Of a stretch of DNA of 48,924 nt, positions 16,831 through 24,882 are shown in pieces; position 1 is the first letter of the stretch; the number at the start of each line of letters is the position of its first letter. The DNA is from Clostridia bacterium. GTDB lineage: Bacteria > Bacillota > Clostridia > Christensenellales > Borkfalkiaceae. The position numbers and the translations under genes are program-made. A model generated the notes under the pieces. The model was given only the letters and a program-made list of their open reading frames with translations. It did no database searches and was not told where the DNA came from. The stretch is from positions 1 through 48,924 of the forward strand of contig CAAFVM010000022.1 in the NCBI GenBank assembly GCA_900766495.1, given 5' to 3'.

Positions 16831-18447
16831 ATGAGCGGACAAACCAAGTACGTATTCGTTACGGGGGGCGTTGTTTCGGGGCTGGGAAAAGGCATCGTTG
16901 CGGCGTCGCTCGGCAGACTTTTAAGGCAACGCGGCTACACCATAGCCGTACAAAAACTCGACCCCTATATGAACGTGGACCCGGGGACCATGAACCCGCT
17001 CGAACACGGCGAGGTGTTCGTTACCGACGACGGAGCCGAAACCGACCTTGACCTCGGGCATTACGAACGCTTTACCGGCGTTAACCTTAACAAATATTCC
17101 AACCTGACTTCGGGCAAGGTGTTCTATACCGTGCTTGAAAAAGAAAGAAAGGGCGAATATTTAGGCAAAACCGTGCAGATAATTCCGCACGTAACCGACC
17201 AGACCAAAAAATTTATAGCCAAAAACGCGCAGAAAACCGGCGCCGACGTGGTTATTACCGAAATAGGCGGCACCATAGGCGACATCGAATCCCGCCATTT
17301 TCTTGAAGCCATAAGGCAGTACGCTTACGACGTCGGCAGGGAAAACTGCGTGTTCATTCACGTGTGCCTTGTGCCTTACGTAAGCGGCAGCAACGAATAT
17401 AAATCAAAACCCACCCAACACAGCGTGGGCGAGCTGCAGGGCATAGGCATCAATCCCGACGTTATAGTAATGCGCTCGGACGGAGAGGTGGGCGACGATA
17501 TAAAGAAGAAAATCGCGCTGTTCTGCAACGTTAAGCCAGACTGCGTTATTTCGGACGTCACTCTCGATTGCCTTTACGAAACCCCGATTGCCATGCACAA
17601 ATGCGGGCTTGACAAAGTGGTTTGCCGCGCACTTAAACTTGGCGGAAGAACCGACCTTAAAGAATGGACGGCGTTTGTTCATCGCGTTAAAAACGTGAAA
17701 AAAACCGTTGAAATCGCGCTTGTGGGAAAATACGTGAATCTGCACGACGCCTATTTATCGGTGGTTGAAGCTTTGCACGCGGGCGGTTACGACTGCGGCG
17801 TAAAAGTGAGTATTCGTTGGGTAGACAGCGAAACCGTAACGCCCGACACCGCCGCCGAAATTTTTAAAGGCGTGGGAGGAATTATAATTCCCGGCGGCTT
17901 TGGTCCGCGCGCTACGGACGGTATGATTGAAACCTGCCGCTTTGCCCGCGAAAACGGAGTGCCGTGCTTCGGTATTTGCCTTGGCATGCAAATGATGGCA
18001 ATAGAATATGCCAAAAACGTGTGCGGCATAAGCGGAGCCACTTCGGGCGAGTTTGCCCCCGAATCTTCAAGCAAAATTATCGACCTTATGCCCGACCAGG
18101 TGAACGTGAGCAACAAGGGCGGCACGATGCGTTTGGGCGCATATCCTTGCAAAATAGAAGAGGGAACAAAGGCGTTCGAGGCTTACGGCGAAACCCTTAT
18201 TTCCGAACGTCACCGTCACCGTTACGAATTCAACAACGATTACCGCGCCGCGCTTACCGAAAAAGGACTTACTCTTTGCGGAACCTCTCCCGACGGCAGA
18301 CTGGTGGAAATGGTTGAGGTTAGTTCCGCCGCGTTCTATCTGGGCTGCCAGTTCCACCCCGAATTTAAATCGCGCCCCGACAACGCGCATCCGCTTTTTA
18401 AACTTTTCGTTAAAGAAAGCGCAAAACACGCCAAAGTTTTAAACTGA
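16831..18447 (+). CDS. pyrG: CTP synthase
   Basis: A 538-residue enzyme that aminates UTP to CTP using ATP and glutamine. The N-terminal synthase domain starts YVFVTGGVVSGLGKG with the P-loop-like glycine motif, followed by DPYMNVDPGTMNP and HGEVFVTDDGAETDLDLGHYERF. The C-terminal class I glutaminase has the nucleophile Cys in FGICLGMQMM and the catalytic His/Glu in CQFHPEF. I used the ATG at 16831, with GTGGAG upstream; the frame extends to 16741 but that part is inside the terminator hairpin. Confidence 0.97.
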   Translation: MSGQTKYVFVTGGVVSGLGKGIVAASLGRLLRQRGYTIAVQKLDPYMNVDPGTMNPLEHGEVFVTDDGAETDLDLGHYERFTGVNLNKYSNLTSGKVFYTVLEKERKGEYLGKTVQIIPHVTDQTKKFIAKNAQKTGADVVITEIGGTIGDIESRHFLEAIRQYAYDVGRENCVFIHVCLVPYVSGSNEYKSKPTQHSVGELQGIGINPDVIVMRSDGEVGDDIKKKIALFCNVKPDCVISDVTLDCLYETPIAMHKCGLDKVVCRALKLGGRTDLKEWTAFVHRVKNVKKTVEIALVGKYVNLHDAYLSVVEALHAGGYDCGVKVSIRWVDSETVTPDTAAEIFKGVGGIIIPGGFGPRATDGMIETCRFARENGVPCFGICLGMQMMAIEYAKNVCGISGATSGEFAPESSSKIIDLMPDQVNVSNKGGTMRLGAYPCKIEEGTKAFEAYGETLISERHRHRYEFNNDYRAALTEKGLTLCGTSPDGRLVEMVEVSSAAFYLGCQFHPEFKSRPDNAHPLFKLFVKESAKHAKVLN

Positions 18448-18559
18448 AATTCGCCTTAAAGTCGCGGTTTTCGGTTGTAAAAAGCGGCTGAAAATCAATA
18501 TAAATACATAAATTATCACTAAAATTAATCGATATAAAAAAATAAAGGAGTTACGCAAG

Positions 18560-20665
18560 ATGAAAGAAGAACGGCTTAAAGCTTCGGAAACGTTTGCCGA
18601 AAACGTGTTTACCGACGCCGAGCTTAAAAAACGCCTTACCGACGAATCGTATAAGGAATATAAAAATTGCATAGAAAACAACGTTCCGCTCGAGCGTCCG
18701 CTTGCCGACGAAATAGCCAAAGCTATGAAAGAGTGGGCTATTGCGCGCGGAGCAACTCATTATACCCACTGGTTCCAGCCTATGACGGGCGTTACCGCCG
18801 AAAAACACGAGGCTTTTATCGAGCCTACTTCCGACGGCGGGGTGGCGGAATGCTTCTCGGGTAAAAACCTTATTAAAGGCGAACCCGACGCTTCGAGCTT
18901 TCCTAACGGCGGACTTCGCGCCACGTTCGAAGCCCGCGGATACACCTCTTACGACCCTAACTCCCACGCGTTCGTAATGAACGGTTCGCTTTACGTGCCT
19001 ACGGTTTTCTGCTCGTACGGCGGCGAATCGCTTGATAAAAAAGCCCCGCTTTTGCGCAGCCTTGAAACGCTTAATAAAAACGCTTTAAGGGTGTTGCGGC
19101 TTTTGGGCGACGAAACGACCTCGAAAGTTACTGCGAACGTGGGCGTTGAACAGGAATATTTTTTAATTGATAAAAAGGAATATGAAAAACGCCTCGATTT
19201 GGTTACTTGCGGGCGCACGCTGTTCGGGGCTAAACCTCCGAAAGGGCAGGAGCTTGAAGATCATTATTTCGGAAAGATAAAATCGCGCGTGTGGGACTAT
19301 ATGTCCGACCTCGACGAGGAGCTGTGGAAGCTCGGCGTGTTTGCAAAAACCAAGCATAACGAGGTTGCACCCGCTCAGCACGAACTTGCCAACGTTTACA
19401 CCGAAGCGAATCTTGCCACCGATCAGAACCAGATTACCATGTCGGTTATGAAATCGGTTGCAAACAAGCACGGAATGGTTTGCCTGCTTAACGAAAAACC
19501 GTTTGCCGGCATCAACGGCAGCGGCAAACATAACAACTGGTCGCTTTGCACCGATAAAGGCGAAAACCTGTTTAAACCGGGCAAACATCCCGCCGAAAAT
19601 ATTAAATTTTTAACTTTCTTCGCAGCCGTAGTCGCCGCGGTTGACGATTATCAGGATATGCTCCGCGTATCGGTAGCTTCGCCGGGAAACGACAACCGCC
19701 TCGGGGGCAACGAAGCTCCTCCCGCAATTATTTCTATGTTTGTGGGCAGCGCTATGCAAGAGGTTATAATGTCGCTTGTGAACGGCAACCGTTACACCGA
19801 AAAGGTTGCGGCTAAATCGCGCGTGGGCGGCAATATAGCTTACACCAAAGACGATACCGACCGCAACAGAACCTCGCCGTTCGCATTTACCGGAAACAAG
19901 TTCGAATTCAGAATGGTGGGGTCGGATATGTCGGTCGCGGGGGCAAACATAGTGCTTAACACCATTGTTGCCGAAGAGCTTGGAAAAATAGCCGACGAAA
20001 TTGAAAAGAGGGGCTATAAGTCGATTAACGACATATTAAAAGAAACTTTCAAAGCCCATTTGCGCATTATTTTCAACGGCAACAACTATTCGGACGAATG
20101 GAAAAAGGAAGCTGCCAAACGCGGACTTAAAAATTACCCGACCACGGTTGACGCGCTTGAAGCCTACCTTGACGAAAAGAATATTTCTTTGTTCGACCGC
20201 CACGGCGTGTTTACCGGCACCGAACTTAAAAGCCGTTACGAAATTATGCTCGACCGCTATGTTAAAACGCTTGACATCGAGGCGAAAACAATGCTCGTAA
20301 TTGCCAAAAAGCAAATTTTGCCCGCCGTGTTCGGTTTTGAAAAAGATTTGGCTAAAGAAATCACTTTAAAACGCGGACTTGCCGACGTTTGCCCCGAACT
20401 TTCGGCTAACAAAGAACTGGGCTTGCTTAAAAACGTTTCCGCGGGCGCAGACGAAGCTTTTGCCGCCGCCGAAAAACTTGAAAGCGACCTTGGTAAAGCC
20501 GACGAAATTTCGGGCGGTTACGAACGCGCCGTGTTCCATAAAAACGAAATTAAAAACGATATGGAAGCTTTGCGCTCGGTTTGCGATAAGCTTGAAACCG
20601 AAGTTGCCGATAGCAGCTGGCCGTTCCCTGCTTACGTTGATATTTTAAACAGCGTTAAATATTAA
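18560..20665 (+). CDS. glnN: Glutamine synthetase type III
   Basis: A 701-residue ATP-dependent enzyme that makes glutamine from glutamate and ammonia. Length and motifs fit GSIII: THWFQPMTGVTAEKHEAF (about 73-90), VEQEYFLID (about 198-206), KPFAGINGSGKHNNWSL (about 313-330), RLGGNEAPPAI and FAFTGNKFEFRMVGS. AAGGAG precedes the ATG. Residues around 490 (GYKSIND) are encoded by an exact 17-nt copy of the intergenic conserved-loop core. Downstream is another copy of that element acting as terminator. Confidence 0.95.
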   Translation: MKEERLKASETFAENVFTDAELKKRLTDESYKEYKNCIENNVPLERPLADEIAKAMKEWAIARGATHYTHWFQPMTGVTAEKHEAFIEPTSDGGVAECFSGKNLIKGEPDASSFPNGGLRATFEARGYTSYDPNSHAFVMNGSLYVPTVFCSYGGESLDKKAPLLRSLETLNKNALRVLRLLGDETTSKVTANVGVEQEYFLIDKKEYEKRLDLVTCGRTLFGAKPPKGQELEDHYFGKIKSRVWDYMSDLDEELWKLGVFAKTKHNEVAPAQHELANVYTEANLATDQNQITMSVMKSVANKHGMVCLLNEKPFAGINGSGKHNNWSLCTDKGENLFKPGKHPAENIKFLTFFAAVVAAVDDYQDMLRVSVASPGNDNRLGGNEAPPAIISMFVGSAMQEVIMSLVNGNRYTEKVAAKSRVGGNIAYTKDDTDRNRTSPFAFTGNKFEFRMVGSDMSVAGANIVLNTIVAEELGKIADEIEKRGYKSINDILKETFKAHLRIIFNGNNYSDEWKKEAAKRGLKNYPTTVDALEAYLDEKNISLFDRHGVFTGTELKSRYEIMLDRYVKTLDIEAKTMLVIAKKQILPAVFGFEKDLAKEITLKRGLADVCPELSANKELGLLKNVSAGADEAFAAAEKLESDLGKADEISGGYERAVFHKNEIKNDMEALRSVCDKLETEVADSSWPFPAYVDILNSVKY
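20014..20030 (+). repeat. Conserved-loop core inside the glutamine synthetase gene
   Basis: CTATAAGTCGATTAACG, exactly the core of the element at 23885-23901, read in frame as part of the segment Tyr-Lys-Ser-Ile-Asn. It is followed by ACATATT, close to the CATATTT after the core at 23902. There is no GC-rich outer stem here. Confidence 0.8.
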
Positions 20666-20688
20666 TTTAATATTAATTTAACAATAAA

Positions 20689-20732
20689 AAACCCGCCTAT
20701 ATGTTGATTAACGGCATATAAGCGGTTTTTTA
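20689..20732 (+). terminator. Conserved-loop terminator element, copy 3
   Basis: Outer stem CCGC/GCGG, inner stem TATATG/CATATA, loop TTGATTAACGG, then TTTTTT. Lies 24 bp after the glutamine synthetase stop and also faces the last tandem gene on the other strand. Confidence 0.75.
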
Positions 20733-20743
20733 TATTTAATATT

Positions 20744-21073
20744 TTAAGATTTGTAATCGTAGGCAATTTTGTTTTTCTTTTCGCCTTTGAGGTTGTAAAT
20801 AAAACCGTTTTCAACTTTACACCACCAGCGCGGGTCGTGTAAGGGCAGGTCTTCCAAAATGTCCTCGTCGGTGATGTCGCTCGAACGAACAACTTCCAAA
20901 TCCCAAGGATAAATAAGTATCTCGGCATAATCGCTTCCGTCGGGGTTTGAAAATACTACCTCGTACTGGCTATCTCTTAACCATGCAAAAATAATTGTTC
21001 CTTTAGCGCCTTTTTTTACGCCCTCGCTTTCATATGCGTCGGTTAAAACCCGAACTTCATCTAACCATTTCAT
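20744..21073 (-). CDS. DUF4926-like immunity candidate, distal copy
   Basis: A 109-residue acidic cytosolic protein. Residues 1-60 (DEVRVLTDAYESEGVKKGAKGTII and YEVVFSN regions) have the small SH3-like barrel pattern of DUF4926, a family often seen beside toxin domains. The C-terminal 40 residues (DEDILEDLP to KIAYDYKS) are the same as in the two copies upstream, while the middle is clearly diverged (FAWLRDSQ, EILIYPWDL). It is last of four genes; only 12 bp separate it from the previous one and no Shine-Dalgarno is visible. Confidence 0.7.
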   Translation of the reverse strand: MKWLDEVRVLTDAYESEGVKKGAKGTIIFAWLRDSQYEVVFSNPDGSDYAEILIYPWDLEVVRSSDITDEDILEDLPLHDPRWWCKVENGFIYNLKGEKKNKIAYDYKS

Positions 21074-21085
21074 AATAAAAAATTT

Positions 21086-21415
21086 TTAAGATTTGTAGTC
21101 GTAGGCTATTTTGTTTTTCTTCTCGCCTTTAAGGTTGTAAATAAAGCCGTTTTCAACTTTACACCACCAGCCCGGGTCGTGCAAGGGCAGGTCTTCCAAA
21201 ATGTCCTCGTCGGTAATATTGCTTGAACGAACAACTTCTAAATCCCAAACGTAAATTTCAATTTGGGCATAGTCGTAACCAGTGTGGTCGGAAAAGACAA
21301 CTTCATAAGTGTAGCTTCTTATTTCTGACATTATAATTGTGCCTACGTCGCCTTTTTTAACGCCTTGGCTTTCGTATGCGTCGGTTAAAACCCGAACTTC
21401 GTCTAAATATTTCAT
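21086..21415 (-). CDS. DUF4926-like immunity candidate, middle copy
   Basis: A 109-residue protein nearly identical to the proximal copy (differences such as MSEIRSYT versus LSEIRNYT, and SSN versus PSD). DUF4926-like N-terminal part and shared C-terminal part. The 12-bp gap from the proximal copy is an A/T run without a Shine-Dalgarno, so translation may depend on reinitiation. The near identity points to recent tandem duplication. Confidence 0.7.
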   Translation of the reverse strand: MKYLDEVRVLTDAYESQGVKKGDVGTIIMSEIRSYTYEVVFSDHTGYDYAQIEIYVWDLEVVRSSNITDEDILEDLPLHDPGWWCKVENGFIYNLKGEKKNKIAYDYKS

Positions 21416-21427
21416 AATAAAAAATTT

Positions 21428-21757
21428 TTAAGATTTGTAATCGTAAGCTATTTTGTTTTTCTTCTCGCCTTTAAGGTTGTAAATAAAACCGTTTTCAACT
21501 TTACACCACCAGCCCGGGTCGTGCAAGGGTAGGTCTTCCAAAATATCCTCGTCGGTCATGTCGCTCGGGCGGACTACTTCTAAATCCCAAACGTAAATTT
21601 CAATTTGGGCATAGTCGTAACCCGTGTGGTCGGAAAAAACTACCTCGTAAGTATAGTTTCTTATTTCAGATAGAATAATTGTGCCTACGTCGCCTTTTTT
21701 AACGCCTTGGCTTTCGTATGCGTCGGTTAAAACCCGAACTTTGTCTAAATATTTCAT
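21428..21757 (-). CDS. DUF4926-like immunity candidate, proximal copy
   Basis: A 109-residue protein. I used the ATG at 21757, which overlaps the stop of the upstream toxin-like gene (TAATG) and has AAGGAG in the end of that gene. A longer frame to 21841 overlaps the toxin-like gene and is not needed. This direct translational coupling to the toxin-like gene is what one expects for an immunity gene. Confidence 0.75.
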   Translation of the reverse strand: MKYLDKVRVLTDAYESQGVKKGDVGTIILSEIRNYTYEVVFSDHTGYDYAQIEIYVWDLEVVRPSDMTDEDILEDLPLHDPGWWCKVENGFIYNLKGEKKNKIAYDYKS

Positions 21758-22344
21758 TATGCAATCTCCTTTTTGTCTTGAATAAGTGGCGTTGCCACTT
21801 TTATTTTGCCATATGGCCATGCAACGCAGCCTATATGGCATTTAAATGTTTCATTCTTATGGTCGCGCACACCTTTTATATTTAAATAAATAGTTATATG
21901 TTGCCCGTGTATATCAAGTACTTGTAATTTGTAATTTCCTTTTAAAAATTCATCTCTAATTACTTGTTGTAAAAATCGATAAATATATTCGGAATCTTCA
22001 ATAAAATACCCCATAGAGTGCATCATTGCACATTTATCTTCATCTGTAAACAAATAATTTGTAACCTTTTTTAGCGGAAAATCTTGTGTAATATCAATTA
22101 AATCATAAGGTTCTTCTTCGCATTTGCAGTTGTAATGATAAAAATCAGGTTTATTATCGTTTTTAAAAACCGTTTGGTTCAAAGCAACGCATATTGCGCA
22201 GGTTTTTGTTTTCGTATCCTCCTTTGCTTCCCCGTTGCGGGTTTCAATAGTTTCGGGCGAAATGTTTTTTCTTTTTACCCATTCGCCCTTGTTTAAGCCG
22301 AACAATCCGTCGACCATGCCTTTTATGTCTTTAAAATATTCCAA
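21757..22344 (-). CDS. Small toxin-like protein (DUF6883-like C-terminal domain)
   Basis: A 195-residue protein without signal peptide. Residues 45-76 carry a Cys/His cluster (C49, C52, H70, C73, C75) that probably binds zinc, similar to segments seen in phage head-associated and pre-toxin regions. Residues about 95-188 (NYLFTDEDKCAMMHSMGYF to KVATPLI) resemble DUF6883-type toxin domains, which are thought to be nucleases of the polymorphic toxin class. Start is TTG with AAGGAGG 8 nt upstream. There is no delivery domain, so it may be a detached toxin tip. Family call is from memory. Confidence 0.55.
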   Translation of the reverse strand: MEYFKDIKGMVDGLFGLNKGEWVKRKNISPETIETRNGEAKEDTKTKTCAICVALNQTVFKNDNKPDFYHYNCKCEEEPYDLIDITQDFPLKKVTNYLFTDEDKCAMMHSMGYFIEDSEYIYRFLQQVIRDEFLKGNYKLQVLDIHGQHITIYLNIKGVRDHKNETFKCHIGCVAWPYGKIKVATPLIQDKKEIA

Positions 22345-22369
22345 CTAACACACCTCCTTGTGCAAAACA

Positions 22370-22397
22370 ATTATAACATAATAATTCTTTAAGTCAA
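22370..22397 (-). promoter_or_regulatory. Promoter of the toxin-like operon
   Basis: On the minus strand TTGACT, 16-bp spacer, TATAAT, about 25 bp before the TTG start. Confidence 0.7.
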
Positions 22398-22464
22398 TAG
22401 CATACTGTCAATTTTTCCCCGTTTTTTTTTTTGTCTATAATTTATAAAAATTATATAAAATTTG

Positions 22465-22493
22465 TTGACAGTAGTGCGGTTACGTGCTATATT
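22465..22493 (+). promoter_or_regulatory. Promoter for the TetR gene
   Basis: TTGACA, 17-bp spacer, TATATT, immediately followed by the palindrome at 22497-22512. Confidence 0.75.
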
Positions 22494-22496
22494 TAT

Positions 22497-22512
22497 ACTA
22501 ACGAACGTTAGT
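22497..22512. promoter_or_regulatory. TetR-type operator palindrome
   Basis: ACTAAC and GTTAGT arms around GAAC, placed just after the -10 hexamer at the transcription start, where binding by the TetR protein encoded 20 bp downstream would block its own promoter. Confidence 0.65.
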
Positions 22513-22532
22513 TAGTATAAAAAAGGAGCGTT

Positions 22533-23189
22533 ATGAAACAGGAAGATACAAAACAAAAAATAATCGAAAAAGCGTTAGAGTTGTTTTCGGTTCACGGGTA
22601 CGACGCGGTGAGCGTAGGGGATATAGCCAAGGCTGTGGGAATAAAGGCGCCGTCGCTTTATAATCATTTTCAAAGCAAACAGGCAATTTTCGAAGCGATT
22701 GTGGAAGAAACCGCCGCTCGTTACGAGCGCGACACGGGGAAGATAGATATTCACGTGCAGAACGTGGCGCAGGATATTCCCGAATTCGAAAAAATTTCGG
22801 TAGAGTTTTTAATTAAAAAGGTGCGCGAAATATTTTTATATTCGTTACACGACCAAACCGTAAGCCGTTTCAGAAAAATGATGACTATAGAGCAATTTCG
22901 TTCGCCGAAACTTGCGGGGTTGTATTCAGCGCGGTATGTAGACCGCATGCTCGCTTACCACGCTAAAATTTTTAAAAGTTTAATAGTTTCGGGCGAAATT
23001 AAAAACGAAAATCCCGAAACGCTTGCGGCGATGTATGTTTCGCCGGTGATAGTGTTGCTCGGTATATGCGACCGTCAGCCCGAAAGGGAAAGCGAGTGCG
23101 TTGAAAAACTCGACGAACACGTAAAACTTTTCTTTAAAACATATAATATAGCTGCCGCGCGTGACGAAAAATCGGCAGAAAAAATTTAA
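22533..23189 (+). CDS. TetR/AcrR family transcriptional regulator
   Basis: A 218-residue regulator. The N-terminal HTH (KQKIIEKALELFSVHGYDAVSVGDIAKAVGIKAPSLYNHFQSKQAIFEAI, about 8-57) is typical of the family; the C-terminal helical ligand domain is variable. AAGGAG precedes the ATG. It likely controls itself and perhaps the DUF998 gene 25 bp downstream. The ligand cannot be predicted. Confidence 0.9.
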   Translation: MKQEDTKQKIIEKALELFSVHGYDAVSVGDIAKAVGIKAPSLYNHFQSKQAIFEAIVEETAARYERDTGKIDIHVQNVAQDIPEFEKISVEFLIKKVREIFLYSLHDQTVSRFRKMMTIEQFRSPKLAGLYSARYVDRMLAYHAKIFKSLIVSGEIKNENPETLAAMYVSPVIVLLGICDRQPERESECVEKLDEHVKLFFKTYNIAAARDEKSAEKI

Positions 23190-23214
23190 AAATAATGAAA
23201 ATTAAAGGCGCAGA

Positions 23215-23869
23215 ATGAAGAAAACTTTAGTTCAAAAATTGTGTTTGCTTGGAGTGATAAGTTTTTTGTCGTATGCCGCCGCGGTTATTTTTTCGCCGCT
23301 CGCTTACCCCCGGTTACAACAGGTTAAGCCAAGCCGTAAGCGATTTAAGCGCGGCAAACGCCCCGTCGCTCGGGTTATGGAACAGTTTAAGTTCGCTTTA
23401 TAACGTATGCGAGGTGGTTTGCGTAACTATGGCGTGCGTGTGCGTGCAAAATAAAAAGAGCAAGCTTTTGCGCGCGGGCATTTATGTGTTCGCCGCAATG
23501 GAATGGGTATCGGCGGTCGGCTTCCGCGCGTTCCCTTTAACCGACAGCGGATATGCGGGCGCTTTTCAAGATAAAATGCACATTATAACAACCGCGATTG
23601 TGGTGGTTTTGTCTATAACGTCGCTTGTAATAATAATAGTTGCCTCGTTTAAAGATAAAAGTTGCTTATCTTACGGCGTTTGCGCGGCGATAGCTTTTGC
23701 CATGATGCTTGTTGGCGCGCTCGGAATGAAAATAGTTCCCGCCGCATATTTCGGCGTGGTTGAAAGGTTCAGCGTATTTGCCGCTACAGGGTTTAACGCC
23801 GCTTGCGGAGTTTTGCTGTTTTTTGGTAAAGGAAGTTCTTCTTTGACCGAGCAAAATTTTACACAATAA
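23215..23869 (+). pseudogene. DUF998-like membrane protein gene with frameshift
   Basis: Frame one encodes MKKTLVQKLCLLGVISFLSY and on to FSPLAYP; the homologous continuation GYNRLSQAVSDLSAANAPS is in frame two. The shift falls in a run of five C (23307-23311); four would restore one protein of about 217 residues with about six membrane segments, as in DUF998 proteins. It lies in an operon with the TetR gene. The defect could be a sequencing or assembly error, a true pseudogene or slippage-based phase variation. Confidence 0.8.
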
Positions 23870-23874
23870 AAGTA

Positions 23875-23917
23875 AAAACGCGTCTATAAGTCGATTAACG
23901 CATATTTCGCGCGTTTT
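23875..23917 (+). terminator. Conserved-loop element, copy 4
   Basis: Outer stem AAAACGCG/CGCGTTTT differs completely from copies 1 and 2, but the loop keeps CTATAAGTCGATTAACG (23885-23901). The stem has changed on both sides while the loop has not. Confidence 0.75.
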
Positions 23918-23962
23918 AAAACTTAACCGTTCGTTCGTAATTTATAAAAAGAGGAGAAAAAT

Positions 23963-24586
23963 ATGATTAAAAATTTAGTTATTCGCAACGAAGAAGAAAA
24001 AGATTACCGCACTGTTGAAGAACTGGTTCGCGAATCGTTCTGGAACGTTTATCGCCCGGGATGTTGCGAACATTACGTGCTTAACCGTTACAGAAGCGAC
24101 CCCGATTTTATTCCCGAACTCGATTTCGTTATGGAGCTTAACGGCAAAATTATAGGTCAGGTTATTTACGTGCGCTCGCAAATAGAATGCGAAAACGGGC
24201 AAAAAATTCCGGTTATGACATTCGGCCCCATATGCATTGCGCCCGAATACAAAAGGCAGGGGTTAGGTAAAAAGCTTTTAGATTATTCTATTAAGCAAGC
24301 CGCAAAGCTCGGCGCAGGAGCGTTGTTTATTACCGGAAATATAGATTTTTACGGTAAGTCGGGTTTTGTTCCCGCAAAAAACAAAGGCGTGATTTATGCC
24401 GACGACCCCGCTGCCGATTATTTTTTGGTTAAAGAACTGAAAAAAGGTTTTTTAAACGGAATAAGCGGAAGCTATAAAGACCCGAACGGATATTTTGTTT
24501 GCGAAAACGAACCCGATGCGTTTGAAAAATACGAAGAGACTTTTCCGAAAAAACAAAAACTTTGCCTTGACGGGCAACTGTTTTAG
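23963..24586 (+). CDS. GNAT family N-acetyltransferase
   Basis: A 207-residue GNAT-fold enzyme, YhbS-like. The N-terminal part has IRNEEEKDYRTVEELVRESF; the acetyl-CoA pyrophosphate loop is visible as EYKRQGLGKKLL (about 92-103). The conserved FYGKSGFVPA follows. Substrate unknown. AGAGGAG precedes the ATG. Confidence 0.88.
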   Translation: MIKNLVIRNEEEKDYRTVEELVRESFWNVYRPGCCEHYVLNRYRSDPDFIPELDFVMELNGKIIGQVIYVRSQIECENGQKIPVMTFGPICIAPEYKRQGLGKKLLDYSIKQAAKLGAGALFITGNIDFYGKSGFVPAKNKGVIYADDPAADYFLVKELKKGFLNGISGSYKDPNGYFVCENEPDAFEKYEETFPKKQKLCLDGQLF

Positions 24587-24655
24587 CATAATATAGTATA
24601 TAGCGGTATAAAATTATTAAAACGATAAGCATTCCGCTATTTATTACTAACAATT

Positions 24656-24693
24656 AATCGCTTACGGGTAAAACCGAGGGCGATTTTGTTTTT
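24656..24693 (+). terminator. Terminator after the GNAT gene
   Basis: AATCGC pairs with GCGATT around an inner GG/CC pairing, followed by TTGTTTTT. A longer weak hairpin (ATAGCGG with CCGCTAT, about 24600-24638) precedes it. Confidence 0.6.
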
Positions 24694-24738
24694 ATAAAAA
24701 AATCGTAATTTTTGACAGTAACAGCGTTGCTTGCGGGG

Positions 24739-24767
24739 TTGCTAATATTTATTTCGGGTGGTAAAAT
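24739..24767 (+). promoter_or_regulatory. Possible promoter for the Gfo/Idh operon
   Basis: TTGCTA, 17-bp spacer, TAAAAT, about 115 bp before the start codon. Confidence 0.45.
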
Positions 24768-24882
24768 GTAAGCAATAACAAACGGTTGGCGGGCGCGCGA
24801 CAAAAATGCTTTTTTAGTTGGCGGTTATAAGCGCACGCAAAATAATTTCAATAGTTATGTTACAGCCGAACGGAGGCAAAAG

